DNA of 64,000 nt, taken from assembly GCA_963779685.1 (NCBI GenBank), contig CAVZZG010000002.1:186001-250000 (forward strand), in the 5' to 3' direction. Within the stretch, counting starts at the first letter, position 1. The number at the start of each line of letters is the position of its first letter. The translations under genes and the position numbers were made by a program. Shown in pieces: positions 26,318-34,666 of this stretch. The notes below the pieces were generated by a model that did no database searches, was not told the origin of the DNA, and saw only the letters and a list, made by a program, of their open reading frames with translations. This DNA comes from CAVZZG01 sp963779685. GTDB taxonomy: Bacteria > Actinomycetota > Thermoleophilia > Gaiellales > F1-60-MAGs149.

Positions 26318-26931
26318 CCGGTGCCGAACTCGTGATCGTCACCGGCGTCGTCGCGATCGCCCTCGGCATCGTCGGCTGGGAGCGCGGCAGCGGCGGCACG
26401 CGGGAGATCGCGCTGGTGGCGACCCTCGCCGGGGCCGCGGCAGCCGGGCGCGTGCTGTTCGCCGCGATCCCGTCCGCCCAGCCCGTCACCGCCATCGCGA
26501 TCGTGGCCGGGATCGCGCTCGGCCCGCGGGCGGGGGCCGCCGTCGGCGCGACGGCCGCGCTCGTGTCCAACGCGTTCCTCGGTCAGGGACCGTGGACGCC
26601 CTGGCAGATGCTCTGCTGGGGCCTGGTCGGCGCGAGCGCCGGGTGGCTGGCGCCGCTGCTCGAACGTCGCATGGCGCTGATGGTGTTCGGGGCGATCTGG
26701 GGAATGGCCTTCGGCGCCATCATGGACGTCTACCAGCTGGCGGCGTTCGGGCCGGCCCTGAACCTCTCGGCGTTCCTCGCGGTCCACGCCCGCGGCATTC
26801 CCTTCGACCTCGCCCATGCGATCTGCAACGTGATCCTGCTCGGCGCGGCCGGTCCCGCGCTCGTCCGTCTGCTGCGGCGATACGCCCGGCGGCTGCGCTA
26901 CGAACTCGTACCCCTGGAGGGACTCCCGTGA
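26314..26931 (+). CDS. ECF transporter substrate-binding (S) component, probably for cobalamin
   Basis: 205 residues with about six transmembrane helices, the size and topology of an EcfS. Segments such as ALGPRAGAAVGATAALVSN and GQGPWTPWQMLCWGLVG are typical of the CbrT-like/DUF6580-like S components seen with cobalamin riboswitches. The specificity is inferred from the riboswitch and neighbours, not from known ligand residues. The start ATG overlaps the ATPase stop (ATGA). Confidence 0.85.
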   Translation: MTGAELVIVTGVVAIALGIVGWERGSGGTREIALVATLAGAAAAGRVLFAAIPSAQPVTAIAIVAGIALGPRAGAAVGATAALVSNAFLGQGPWTPWQMLCWGLVGASAGWLAPLLERRMALMVFGAIWGMAFGAIMDVYQLAAFGPALNLSAFLAVHARGIPFDLAHAICNVILLGAAGPALVRLLRRYARRLRYELVPLEGLP

Positions 26932-27764
26932 AGCACCTCGCCCTGGCCATCCTCTTGCTCGCGGGCTTCCCGGCGGTCGTCAGCGCATCCCCGGCCGGGA
27001 AGGCCGCCGTGTACCTCGAGTCGCTGCAGGCACCGGGGGGCTGCATCGGCACCTGGCAGACGACCGGCTGGGCCGCGATCGCCCTGAAGTCCGGCGGGCA
27101 TGGCACGTCGTCACGGCGCGCTGCCGGCTGCCTGGCCACGCACGCCGGAGAGCTCGTCGCCGGCACCGACCTCGAGCTGGGCATCATGGCGGCCGTCGCC
27201 GGCGGCCGCAGCGCGCGCTCGTTCGGCGGGCGGGACCTGCTGCGCGACCTCGCCGCCATGCGGCATGGCGGGTACTACGCCACCTCCGCGCTGACCAACT
27301 CGTCGATCTTCGGCATCCTCGCCCTGCGATCGCTCGGACGACGCGTCCCGCACGCCGTGATGGTGCAGGTCCTCCGCGACCAGTCCTCCCGGGGCGGCTG
27401 GGACTTCTTCCCCGAAGGCGGGCAGGCCGACATGACGGCCGCGGGCATCGAAGCCCTGCGGGCTGCCGGCTACTCGTGCTCCCGATCACCCGTCCGCCGC
27501 GGGTTCGCGTTCCTGCGCCGGCTGCGCAACCGCGACGGCGGCTTCCCCTACGCCGCGGCGCAACCCTCGAACAGCCAGTCGACCGCGTGGGTCGTGCAGG
27601 CGTACGCTGCGTGCGGCCACACGGACCGCCGGGGCCTCGCGTTTCTCCGGTCGCACCAGGCCGCCGATGGCGGCATCGCCTACGGTCCGAGCGGGGTGGG
27701 ACGGGATTGGGTGACCGCCCAGGCGATGCCCGCGCTCAGGTTGCGTCCGCTTCCGGTGCGCTGA
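26928..27764 (+). CDS. secreted alpha/alpha-toroid repeat protein (transcobalamin N-domain-like)
   Basis: 278 residues: a signal peptide (about 1-22, ending VVSASPAG) and then repeats of the prenyltransferase/squalene-cyclase toroid type. The best is FLRRLRNRDGGFPYAAA followed by STAWVVQAYAACG; another is FLRSHQAADGGIAYG. The same alpha6/alpha6 barrel forms the N-terminal half of intrinsic factor and transcobalamin. No terpene-cyclase DxDD or prenyltransferase zinc motif is seen, so an enzyme role is unlikely. Start GTG 26928 overlaps the S-component stop. The last 29 bp overlap the convergent accA. Confidence 0.82.
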   Translation: MKHLALAILLLAGFPAVVSASPAGKAAVYLESLQAPGGCIGTWQTTGWAAIALKSGGHGTSSRRAAGCLATHAGELVAGTDLELGIMAAVAGGRSARSFGGRDLLRDLAAMRHGGYYATSALTNSSIFGILALRSLGRRVPHAVMVQVLRDQSSRGGWDFFPEGGQADMTAAGIEALRAAGYSCSRSPVRRGFAFLRRLRNRDGGFPYAAAQPSNSQSTAWVVQAYAACGHTDRRGLAFLRSHQAADGGIAYGPSGVGRDWVTAQAMPALRLRPLPVR

Positions 27765-28650
27765 GCGCGACCACCGGCTCGCCGTCGCCCTCGGCGGTGC
27801 CCCACACGCCCATGGCGCGGAACTTCGCCCGCCGCGCCAGCCGGCGCTGACGGGGCGGCAGTGTCCCGAGCTCGCCCAACGCGGTCTGGATCGCCTCGTC
27901 GAGATGGTGCGCCGCCCGGTCGTGGTCGCGGTGGGCGCCGCCCGAGCCCTCGGGCACGATCACGTCGATGACGCCGAGGTCGAGGCACGCGCGGGCGGTG
28001 GGCCGGAAGGCGAGCGCAGCCTTCTTCTTCTGGGTCGCGTCCTTCCACAGGATCGACGCGCAGCCCTCCGGCGAGATGACGCTGTAGATGGCGTTCTCCT
28101 GCATCAACACCCGGTCGCCGACGGCGAGAGCGAGCGCACCGCCCGAACCGCCCTCGCCGATCACGCAGGCCACGACCGGCACCTGCAGCCGCGCCATGGA
28201 CAGGATCGACCGCGCGATCATCCCGGCCTGACCCCGCTCCTCGGCACCGGCGCCCGGATAGGCGCCCGGCGTGTCGACGAACGTGATGACCGGCACACCC
28301 AGGTGATCGGCGAGCTCCATCGCGCGGATGCCCTTGCGGTAGCCCTCCGGCCGGGCCATGCCGAAGTTGCGATGCGTCCGCTCGGCCAGATCCCGGCCCT
28401 TCTGGTGGCCGATGAAGACCACCGGGGAGTCGTGATAGCGGGCGACGCCGGCCACGATGGCGGCGTCGTCACCGAACGCCCGATCGCCGTGGAGCTCGAA
28501 CATGTCCGTGAACAGCCGTCCGGCGTAGTCGAGCGTGTACGGTCGTTCCTGGTGACGCGCGAGGTCGACGGCGTCCCACACCGCCGACTCCTCCTGGCGC
28601 TCCTGGAAGCGGCGGCGCAGGCGCCGCACCTCCTCAGTGACCCTTACCAT
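27736..28650 (-). CDS. accA: acetyl-CoA carboxylase carboxyltransferase subunit alpha
   Basis: With AccD, transfers CO2 from biotin-AccB to acetyl-CoA to make malonyl-CoA. 304 residues of the crotonase fold with family blocks GHQKGRDLAERTHRNFGMARPEGYRK (shown here only as GHQKGRD and FGMARPEGYRK), FVDTPGAYPG and GEGGSGGALALAVGDRVLM. The start is ATG 28650; an upstream start at 28674 is possible. It overlaps accD by 17 bp, so the two are translationally coupled. It ends the fatty acid operon and overlaps the convergent toroid gene by 29 bp. Split AccA/AccD is less usual in Actinomycetota, where fused AccD-type acyl-CoA carboxylases prevail. Confidence 0.94.
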   Translation of the reverse strand: MVRVTEEVRRLRRRFQERQEESAVWDAVDLARHQERPYTLDYAGRLFTDMFELHGDRAFGDDAAIVAGVARYHDSPVVFIGHQKGRDLAERTHRNFGMARPEGYRKGIRAMELADHLGVPVITFVDTPGAYPGAGAEERGQAGMIARSILSMARLQVPVVACVIGEGGSGGALALAVGDRVLMQENAIYSVISPEGCASILWKDATQKKKAALAFRPTARACLDLGVIDVIVPEGSGGAHRDHDRAAHHLDEAIQTALGELGTLPPRQRRLARRAKFRAMGVWGTAEGDGEPVVALSAPEADAT

Positions 28651-29605
28651 CGCCCCTCCCAAACCATCCGGCAACGCGTCCCCACAGCGACGCCGTCGGC
28701 AGGCCGTCGTGGGTGTCCGCCGTCGTACCGGATGCCGGCGAGGCCGCCGGCGCGAGGATCTTCAGGAGCCGCGCCACCGTCCCGCGAAGCTCGGGCCGGG
28801 CAACCACGGCATCGACGTGACCGAGCCGCAGGTTCGCCTCCGCCAGGCCGAAGTCCTCGGGCAGCTCCTCGCGGGTCGTCTGCTGGACGACCCGCGGGCC
28901 GGCGAAGGACATCAGCGCTCCCGGCTCGGCCAGGTTCACATCGCCGAGGGCGGCGAACGAGGCGATCACGCCGCCCGTGGTCGGGTGCGCGCAGATCGAG
29001 ATGTACGGCAGGCCGGCATCGCGAACCTGATCCACGGCCACGACCGTCTTCGCCATCTGCATCAGCGCCAGGATGTTCTCCTGCATTCGCGCCCCACCCG
29101 ATGCGGCGACGGAGATCAGGGGAATGCCACGCGCGCAGGCCAGGTCGGCCGCCTCGGCGAACTTCTCGCCCACGACCGACCCCATCGACCCGCCGAGAAA
29201 GCCGAAGTCCATCACGGCCAGCGCGCACCGCTGCCCGTCGATCGCGCCCGTTCCGATCACCACGGCGTCGCCGAGGCCGGTGGCGAGCTCGGCATCCGTC
29301 AGGCGGTCGGCGTACGGCCGCAGGTCGACGAACACCAGCGGGTCGGCCGAGCGCAGGTCGGCGGCGGCCTCGACGAACGAGCCCGCGTCGCATAGCTGGG
29401 CGATGCGCATGACCGCGCCCACCGGGAAGTGGTACCCGCACTGCCGGCACACCCGCAGGGCGGCGGCCAGCTCGTCGTCGCGGTAGTGCGAGCGACAGGA
29501 CGGGCAGGTGTTCGGATGCCTCGCGGCGCCGTCGGGCGCCGGTTCGTCCGGCTCGCGCTGGATGTCGACGGAGATCTCGGCCACGATCTGCAACGTTGGA
29601 CGCAC
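28634..29605 (-). CDS. accD: acetyl-CoA carboxylase carboxyltransferase subunit beta
   Basis: 323 residues. The N-terminal zinc ribbon has CPSC (34-37) and CRQC (53-56), the mark of bacterial AccD. The carboxyltransferase core follows with GSMGSVVGEKF, SASGGARMQE-like VAASGGARMQENILALMQM, and GGVIASFAALGD, which forms an oxyanion hole. Start GTG 29605 is the first plausible one; a GTG a few codons inside is possible. It lies 91 bp after fabF and overlaps accA. accB and accC are not in the window. Confidence 0.94.
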   Translation of the reverse strand: MRPTLQIVAEISVDIQREPDEPAPDGAARHPNTCPSCRSHYRDDELAAALRVCRQCGYHFPVGAVMRIAQLCDAGSFVEAAADLRSADPLVFVDLRPYADRLTDAELATGLGDAVVIGTGAIDGQRCALAVMDFGFLGGSMGSVVGEKFAEAADLACARGIPLISVAASGGARMQENILALMQMAKTVVAVDQVRDAGLPYISICAHPTTGGVIASFAALGDVNLAEPGALMSFAGPRVVQQTTREELPEDFGLAEANLRLGHVDAVVARPELRGTVARLLKILAPAASPASGTTADTHDGLPTASLWGRVAGWFGRGDGKGH

Positions 29606-29696
29606 ACCGCGCCGGCCGGCGTTGCACCCAGACGCCGGAGTCTAGCCATTCTCGGCGCGAGCGGCTCACGCGGCCGCGCGCTCTCAGCCTGGAGGC

Positions 29697-30944
29697 CTAG
29701 TTCGAGAAGCGCTCGATCACCAGGCAGGCGTTGTGGCCGCCGAACCCGAAGCCGTTCGAGATCGCGACGTCCACGGCGAGCGGTCGCGAGACGTTCGGGA
29801 CATAGTCGAGGTCGCACTCCGGGTCGGGCGTCTCCTGGTTGATCGTCGGCGGCAGGAAACCCTCGTTGATGGCGATCACGCAGATCACGGCCTCCGTCGC
29901 CCCTGCAGCGCCGAGCATGTGCCCGGTCATCGACTTCGTCGAGGAGACGGGCACCCGGTGGGCCAACTCGTCCCCGAAGACGCGCTTGAGGACCCTCGTC
30001 TCCGCCGCGTCTCCGACCGGGGTGGATGTCCCGTGCGCGTTCACGTAGTCGACGTCGGCGGGCGAACGGCCCGCATCGGCTAGCGCCATGGTGATCGCCC
30101 TGGCCGGGTTCTCGCCGGTCGGGTCGGGTTCGGTGACGTGGAGCGCATCCGAGCTGAGACCGTAGCCCGTCAGCTCGGCGAGGATCGTCGCGCCACGGGC
30201 TCGCGCGTGCTCGAGCTCCTCGAGCACGAGCACCGCCGCCCCCTCGCCCATGACGAGGCCATCGCGGCCGGCGTCGAACGGCCGGCTCGCGCCCGCCGGG
30301 TCGTCGTTGCGGGTCGACATCGCCCGCATGCCGTGGAACCCGCCGATGCCCATGGGTGTCACGGCGGCCTCCGAGCCGCCGGCGAGCATCACGTCGGCCA
30401 TCCCCTGGCGGATGTACATGGCGGCATCGCCGACGGCCATCGAGCTCGCGGCGCAGGCGGTGCAGCTCGCCACCAGCGGTCCGCGGGTCCCGAGCTCCAT
30501 CGAGACGAAGGCCGCGCCCATGTTCGGGATCAGCGACGGCACCCAGAAGGGCGAGAACCGGTCGAGACCGCGGGAGAACAGGTGCTTGTGCGCGTCGTAG
30601 AGCGTGTTGAGCCCGCCGATGCCGCTGCCGATCGAGGCGCCGATGCGCTCCGCTTCGGGCGCGATCTCGAGCCGCGAGGCAGCGACGGCCTCGCGCGCGG
30701 CGGCGACGGCGAGCTGCGCGAAGCGGTCGGTGCGGCGGACCGTCTTGCGGTCGAGCACCGTCTCCGGGTCGAACCCCTTGACCTCGCACGCGATCCGCAC
30801 CGGCGACTCGCTCGGATCCCAGAGCGTGATCGTCGCCCCGCCCGATCGGCCCGCGCGCAGGCCCTCCGTGAAATCCGGGATACCGCTGCCGACGCCGTTG
30901 AGGGCGCCGATGCCCGTGATGACGACGCGCCGGCGCTCCATCAC
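29697..30944 (-). CDS. fabF: 3-oxoacyl-ACP synthase II
   Basis: Elongating ketoacyl synthase of fatty acid synthesis. 415 residues, thiolase fold, nucleophile C164 in SCTACAASSM. The two catalytic histidines are in HGTSTPVGD and SMTGHMLGAAGA, and the C-terminus is GFGFGGHNACLV. The N-terminal VVITGIGALNGVG is typical. It overlaps fabG by 4 bp (ATGA), so no acpP lies between them as it does in many bacteria. A paralogue is at 53741-54970. Confidence 0.96.
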   Translation of the reverse strand: MMERRRVVITGIGALNGVGSGIPDFTEGLRAGRSGGATITLWDPSESPVRIACEVKGFDPETVLDRKTVRRTDRFAQLAVAAAREAVAASRLEIAPEAERIGASIGSGIGGLNTLYDAHKHLFSRGLDRFSPFWVPSLIPNMGAAFVSMELGTRGPLVASCTACAASSMAVGDAAMYIRQGMADVMLAGGSEAAVTPMGIGGFHGMRAMSTRNDDPAGASRPFDAGRDGLVMGEGAAVLVLEELEHARARGATILAELTGYGLSSDALHVTEPDPTGENPARAITMALADAGRSPADVDYVNAHGTSTPVGDAAETRVLKRVFGDELAHRVPVSSTKSMTGHMLGAAGATEAVICVIAINEGFLPPTINQETPDPECDLDYVPNVSRPLAVDVAISNGFGFGGHNACLVIERFSN

Positions 30945-31690
30945 ATGCCCATGCCGCCGTCGACCGGGAGCACGGCCCCCGTGATGTAGGCCGCCGCGTC
31001 CGAGAGCAGGAACCGCGTCACCCTCGCGACATCATCCGGATCGCCGAGCCGTCCCAGTGGCGTCGCCTGGAGGATCGCGTTGCGCTGGGAGTCGTCGAGC
31101 ACGTCGGTGAGCTCGGTGCTGATGTACCCGGGAGCGATGCAGTTGACACGGATACCGCGCGACCCGACCTCCTTGGCCAGGGCCTTGGTGAGCGCGATGA
31201 CGCCCCCCTTCGAGGCGGCGTAGTTGGTCTGGCCCGCGTTGCCGTGCACGCCGACCACGCTCGACATCGTCACGATCGCGCCGCGGCGCTTGCGCAGCAG
31301 CTTCCGGCTCGCGGCCTTCAGCACCCAGAACGTCCCGCCGAGGTTGACGTCGATCACGTCGCGCCAGTCGTCCTCGCCGATCCGCGCCATCAGATTGTCG
31401 CGGGTGATGCCGGCGTTGCAGACAACGTTGTAGAGGTCGTCGCCGAAGGCCCGCTCGACCTCTTCCACCAGGGCCGCGGCCTGCTCCGCGTCCCGGACGT
31501 CGCCGGGAATCGGCGTCGCGTCCCCTCCCGCGTCCCGGATGGCGGACACTACCTCCTCGGCCGCGTCGGCCCGTGCCGCGTAGTTGACGCCGACGCGCGC
31601 GCCGGCGAGGCCCAGCTCGAGCGCGATCGCCCGGCCTATGCCGCGGGACGCTCCGGTGACGAGCGTGACACGGCCCTCGAGCTCACGCAC
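30941..31690 (-). CDS. fabG: 3-oxoacyl-ACP reductase
   Basis: NADPH-dependent short-chain reductase, 249 residues. The cofactor motif is VTGASRGIGRA (10-20). NAGITRDNLM near 90, catalytic Ser in TMSSVVGVHGN, YAASK (Tyr/Lys pair near 155) and the C-terminal YITGAVLPVDGGMGM are all standard FabG features. ATG start at 31690 overlaps the fabD end by 8 bp; its stop overlaps fabF. Position in the operon confirms a fatty acid role. Confidence 0.96.
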   Translation of the reverse strand: MRELEGRVTLVTGASRGIGRAIALELGLAGARVGVNYAARADAAEEVVSAIRDAGGDATPIPGDVRDAEQAAALVEEVERAFGDDLYNVVCNAGITRDNLMARIGEDDWRDVIDVNLGGTFWVLKAASRKLLRKRRGAIVTMSSVVGVHGNAGQTNYAASKGGVIALTKALAKEVGSRGIRVNCIAPGYISTELTDVLDDSQRNAILQATPLGRLGDPDDVARVTRFLLSDAAAYITGAVLPVDGGMGM

Positions 31691-32603
31691 CGAGGGCCTC
31701 CAGTTGCGCGATGGCGTCGGGCGTCGGCACCGACACGGCCTGGACGCCCTTGTCGATGCGTCGCACCAGACCGGACAGGACCGTGCCGGAGCCCAGCTCG
31801 ACGAACCTCGTCACGCCACGGCGGACGAGTTCCTCGACGGACTGCGTGAACTTGACCGGGGCGGTCAGCTGCCGGACGAGGACGGGGACGATGTGGCGAG
31901 CGCTCTCGAGATGGCAGGTCACCGTGGACAGGAACGGCGTCGCGGGCTCGGCGAAGCTCGTCGCCTCGAGCACCGGCCGGAGGCGGCGCTCTGCCGACTC
32001 CGTCAGCGGCGAGTGGAACCCGCCGGAGACCTTGAGTCGTACCGCGCGCCGTGCACCGGCAGCCGTCGCGGCCTCGATCAGCGCAGCCACGCCCGACTCC
32101 GTGCCGGACACGACCAGCTGGCCGGGACAGTTGTAGTTGGCCGGCCAGACTCCCTCGATCTCGGCACAGAGCCGCTCGACCTCGGCGTCGGGCAGTCCGA
32201 TCACGGCCGCCATCGCGCCCGGCGACTCGGCGGCTGCCTCGGCCATGGCGAGACCCCGCTCCCGCACCAGGCGGATCGCGTCGGCCTCCCCGAGCGATCC
32301 GGCTGCCACCAGGGCAGCGTACTCGCCAACCGAGTGGCCGACGACGAAGTCCGCCGAGTGGCCGCGCTCGCGGACGGCGGCGAGACAGGCGATGGAGGTC
32401 GCGATGAGCGCCGGCTGGGTGACATCGGTCGAGCTGAGCCGATCGAGGGGTCCGTCGAAGCAGATGGCGGCCAGATCGAAGCCGAGCGTCTCCGAGGCGC
32501 GGTCGAAGACCGCCCTCGCGGCCGGCGACGATGCCGCCATCGCGGCTCCCATGCCGACCTCCTGCGAACCCTGCCCCGGAAAGCAAAAGGCCACCTTGCC
32601 CAC
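31683..32603 (-). CDS. fabD: malonyl-CoA:ACP transacylase
   Basis: Loads malonyl groups onto acyl carrier protein. 306 residues; starts KVAFCFPGQGSQ, nucleophile S91 in GHSVGEYAAL, Arg in the RGLAMAEAA segment and His in SGGFHSPL, the usual FabD catalytic set. Start GTG 32603 is two bases after the fabH stop, with AAGGGG upstream. Length is normal (about 310). Confidence 0.95.
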   Translation of the reverse strand: MGKVAFCFPGQGSQEVGMGAAMAASSPAARAVFDRASETLGFDLAAICFDGPLDRLSSTDVTQPALIATSIACLAAVRERGHSADFVVGHSVGEYAALVAAGSLGEADAIRLVRERGLAMAEAAAESPGAMAAVIGLPDAEVERLCAEIEGVWPANYNCPGQLVVSGTESGVAALIEAATAAGARRAVRLKVSGGFHSPLTESAERRLRPVLEATSFAEPATPFLSTVTCHLESARHIVPVLVRQLTAPVKFTQSVEELVRRGVTRFVELGSGTVLSGLVRRIDKGVQAVSVPTPDAIAQLEALGA

Positions 32604-32605
32604 GT

Positions 32606-33595
32606 CTACACCCCTTCCTGCGCGCGCTGCACGCCGGCCCACTGGACGAGGCAGGCACCCCACGTCAGCCCGCCTCCGAACCCCACCATGAGGATCTTGT
32701 CTCCCCGCCGGAGCCTGCCGTCGCTCCACGCCTCGTCGAGGACCAGCGGGATGGACGCGGCGGAGGTGTTGCCGTACCGATCGAGATTCGTCAGCACGCG
32801 GGCCGGATCGGCGCCGAGGCGCTTCACGGCATGGTCGATGATGCGGATGTTGGCCTGGTGCGGGATGAACCAGTCGACATCGTCGATCGAGATCTCGCAC
32901 GCGGCCAGCACCCGCTGCACGGAGTCGACCATCACCCGAGTGGCGAACTTGAACACCTCGCGACCGTTCATCTCGATCACGCCACCGCCCCGCAGCGCAC
33001 GGACGAAGAGGTCGTCGGCCCGCGAGCCGTCGGCACCGAGCTCGACCCCGAACGGGTTCGCCTCGAGCACCGACGCCGACAGCACGGCCGCACCGGCGCC
33101 GTCGCCGAAGAGGATGCAGGTGCCGCGGTCATCCCAGTCCAGCAGCTTCGAAAGCGTGTCCGAGCCGATGACCAGCGCATGCTCGGCGAGGCCCGCGTGG
33201 ATCTGCGCAGCGGCCGTGACCAGCGCGTAGACGAAGCCGCTGCACGCAGCCGAGATGTCGCTCGCCGCCGCCGAGTGCGCGCCGACCCGATCGGCCACCA
33301 GCGCCGCAACCGACGGGAAGTACGCGTCGGGCGACGTGGTCGCCGTCATGACGAGATCGATTTCGGCTGGCGCCAGGCCCGAGCGGTCGATCGCGATCTC
33401 TGCGGCTCGCACGGCGAGGTCGGAGGCGTACTCGTCGGGGCCCGAGACCCGCCGTTCGCGGATGCCCGTGCGGGCCGCGATCCACTCGTCCGTCGTGTCG
33501 ACGCGTTGCGAGATCTCGTCGTTGGTGACGATCCTGTCGGGCACGGCCGCGCCGACGGACACCAGCCCGAGCCGGGACTGCAGGACGCCGATCAC
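32606..33595 (-). CDS. fabH: 3-oxoacyl-ACP synthase III
   Basis: Condenses acetyl- or branched acyl-CoA with malonyl-ACP to start each chain. 329 residues; catalytic triad C118 in AACSGF, His in IPHQANIRI and Asn in YGNTSAASIPL. The N-terminal block is TNDEISQRVDTTDEWIAARTG (here quoted as DTTDEWIAARTG). Start GTG 33595 overlaps the fabZ stop (GTGA). Primer specificity (straight or branched) cannot be read by eye. Confidence 0.96.
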   Translation of the reverse strand: MIGVLQSRLGLVSVGAAVPDRIVTNDEISQRVDTTDEWIAARTGIRERRVSGPDEYASDLAVRAAEIAIDRSGLAPAEIDLVMTATTSPDAYFPSVAALVADRVGAHSAAASDISAACSGFVYALVTAAAQIHAGLAEHALVIGSDTLSKLLDWDDRGTCILFGDGAGAAVLSASVLEANPFGVELGADGSRADDLFVRALRGGGVIEMNGREVFKFATRVMVDSVQRVLAACEISIDDVDWFIPHQANIRIIDHAVKRLGADPARVLTNLDRYGNTSAASIPLVLDEAWSDGRLRRGDKILMVGFGGGLTWGACLVQWAGVQRAQEGV

Positions 33596-34044
33596 GCGGG
33601 CGCCTCGTCCAAGAGGCCGAACGTGAGCGCACCGGACACGGCCAGCTCGTCGCCGACCCGGATCGTGGCGCGCACGCGGCCGAGGCGACCTCGCAGGCGC
33701 TCCACCACGATCTCCATGTCGAGCACGTCGCCCGGCCGGACGAGCCGGCTGAACCGCAGGTCGTCGATCGCGGCGAACACGCCGAACTTGCCCTGGTGAT
33801 CGGGGTGGGTGAGGGCGCAGACTGCGGCGGTCTGGGCCGCCGCCTCGGTCATGATCACCCCGGGAACGATCGGGTTGCCGGGGAAGTGGCCGGCCAGGAA
33901 CCACTCCTCACCGGTGATGGCGAGGCGGCCGACCGCCCGTACCCCCGGGTCCAGTTCCACGATCTCGTCGACGAACCGGAACGGCGCGCGATGCGGGATG
34001 ATCGCCTCGATGGCCGCGGCGTCGAGGGGCGCGCGGAAGGTCAC
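33592..34044 (-). CDS. fabZ: 3-hydroxyacyl-ACP dehydratase
   Basis: Hot-dog-fold dehydratase, 150 residues. Catalytic H53 in GHFPGNPIVPGVIMTEA and E67 in the same helix match FabZ (HFP...E pattern). IIPHRAPFRFVDE near 15-27 is the usual N-terminal block. GTG 34044 is chosen because it overlaps the sigma factor stop (GTGA); a longer frame with a Pro/Arg-rich extension is open to 34098 but unlike the family. Confidence 0.94.
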   Translation of the reverse strand: MTFRAPLDAAAIEAIIPHRAPFRFVDEIVELDPGVRAVGRLAITGEEWFLAGHFPGNPIVPGVIMTEAAAQTAAVCALTHPDHQGKFGVFAAIDDLRFSRLVRPGDVLDMEIVVERLRGRLGRVRATIRVGDELAVSGALTFGLLDEAPA

Positions 34045-34646
34045 GCCGGCCGCCGGAAGTGCGGGGCGAGGCGCTTGCGGCCGCGGTGCGCGTGGCACTT
34101 GACCGTGCCGACCGGGAGATCCATCACCCGCGCGACGTCCTCGTAGCGCAACGCGAGCACGTCCTTCAGGACGATCGCGCGCCGCTGCGCCAGCGAGAGT
34201 GCGGCCAGGTGCACCAGAAGCTCCGGCCGGTCGGCGCGCCCGAAACCGTCGTCCTCGGCGCCGGCATCCGCACCGGCACCATCGATGTCCGGAACCTCCG
34301 CCCGGCGGCGTCGATCGACCTGGCGGCCATGGTCGACGCAGGCGTTGAACACCAGCCGGTGGAGCCAGGTGGAGAACTGCGACTCGCCGCGAAAGGTCGA
34401 GAGGTGCTTCACGAAGCGCGCGAGGGCCTCCTGCGTCGCATCGCGGGCGTCCTCCGGATCGCGGAACCGTCGTCGTGCCAGTCGCTCGATCAGCGGCAGG
34501 TGGCGGGCGACGAGCGCGTCGAGGGCGGCGGCGTCACCCTGACGAGAGCGGGCGATCAGCACGACGTCGGAGAGGGATGATCGGTCGAGCCCGTTTCCCG
34601 GACGGCGAGCGGCGAGGTCGACGGTGACGTGTCGGCTGCGGCGCAT
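34041..34646 (-). CDS. ECF-type RNA polymerase sigma factor heading the fatty acid operon
   Basis: 201 residues with sigma region 2 (about 35-105: VLIARSRQGDAAALDAL, DPEDARDATQEALARF, FSTWLHRLVFNACVD) and region 4 (about 140-190: LSLAQRRAIVLKDV, RYEDVARVMDLPVGTVKCHA). Regions 1 and 3 are absent, as in ECF sigma factors. No anti-sigma gene is adjacent. The stop overlaps the fabZ start, so sigma and FASII enzymes are on one transcript. ATG 34646 is chosen; a TACAAT element nine bases upstream suggests a nearly leaderless mRNA. Whether it regulates the fatty acid genes is unknown. Confidence 0.9.
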   Translation of the reverse strand: MRRSRHVTVDLAARRPGNGLDRSSLSDVVLIARSRQGDAAALDALVARHLPLIERLARRRFRDPEDARDATQEALARFVKHLSTFRGESQFSTWLHRLVFNACVDHGRQVDRRRRAEVPDIDGAGADAGAEDDGFGRADRPELLVHLAALSLAQRRAIVLKDVLALRYEDVARVMDLPVGTVKCHAHRGRKRLAPHFRRPA

Positions 34647-34650
34647 CGGG

Positions 34651-34665
34651 CGGCTATTGTAGCCG
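34651..34665. promoter_or_regulatory. inverted repeat with overlapping divergent -10 elements (sigma/birA)
   Basis: CGGCTA-TTG-TAGCCG is a perfect 6 bp inverted repeat with a 3 bp centre filling the 20 bp gap between two divergent genes. On the minus strand it contains TACAAT (34661-34656), nine bases before the sigma ATG. On the plus strand it contains TATTGT (34655-34660), six bases before the birA GTG at 34667. Both would give leaderless or nearly leaderless transcripts. The symmetry makes it a good operator candidate that would affect both genes at once. Confidence 0.6.
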
Positions 34666-34666
34666 C

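Noticed and set aside
26928..27764. Squalene-hopene cyclase or prenyltransferase enzyme
   Set aside because: Only the toroid repeats are present; no DxDD or zinc-binding catalytic motif, short length, and a secretion signal.
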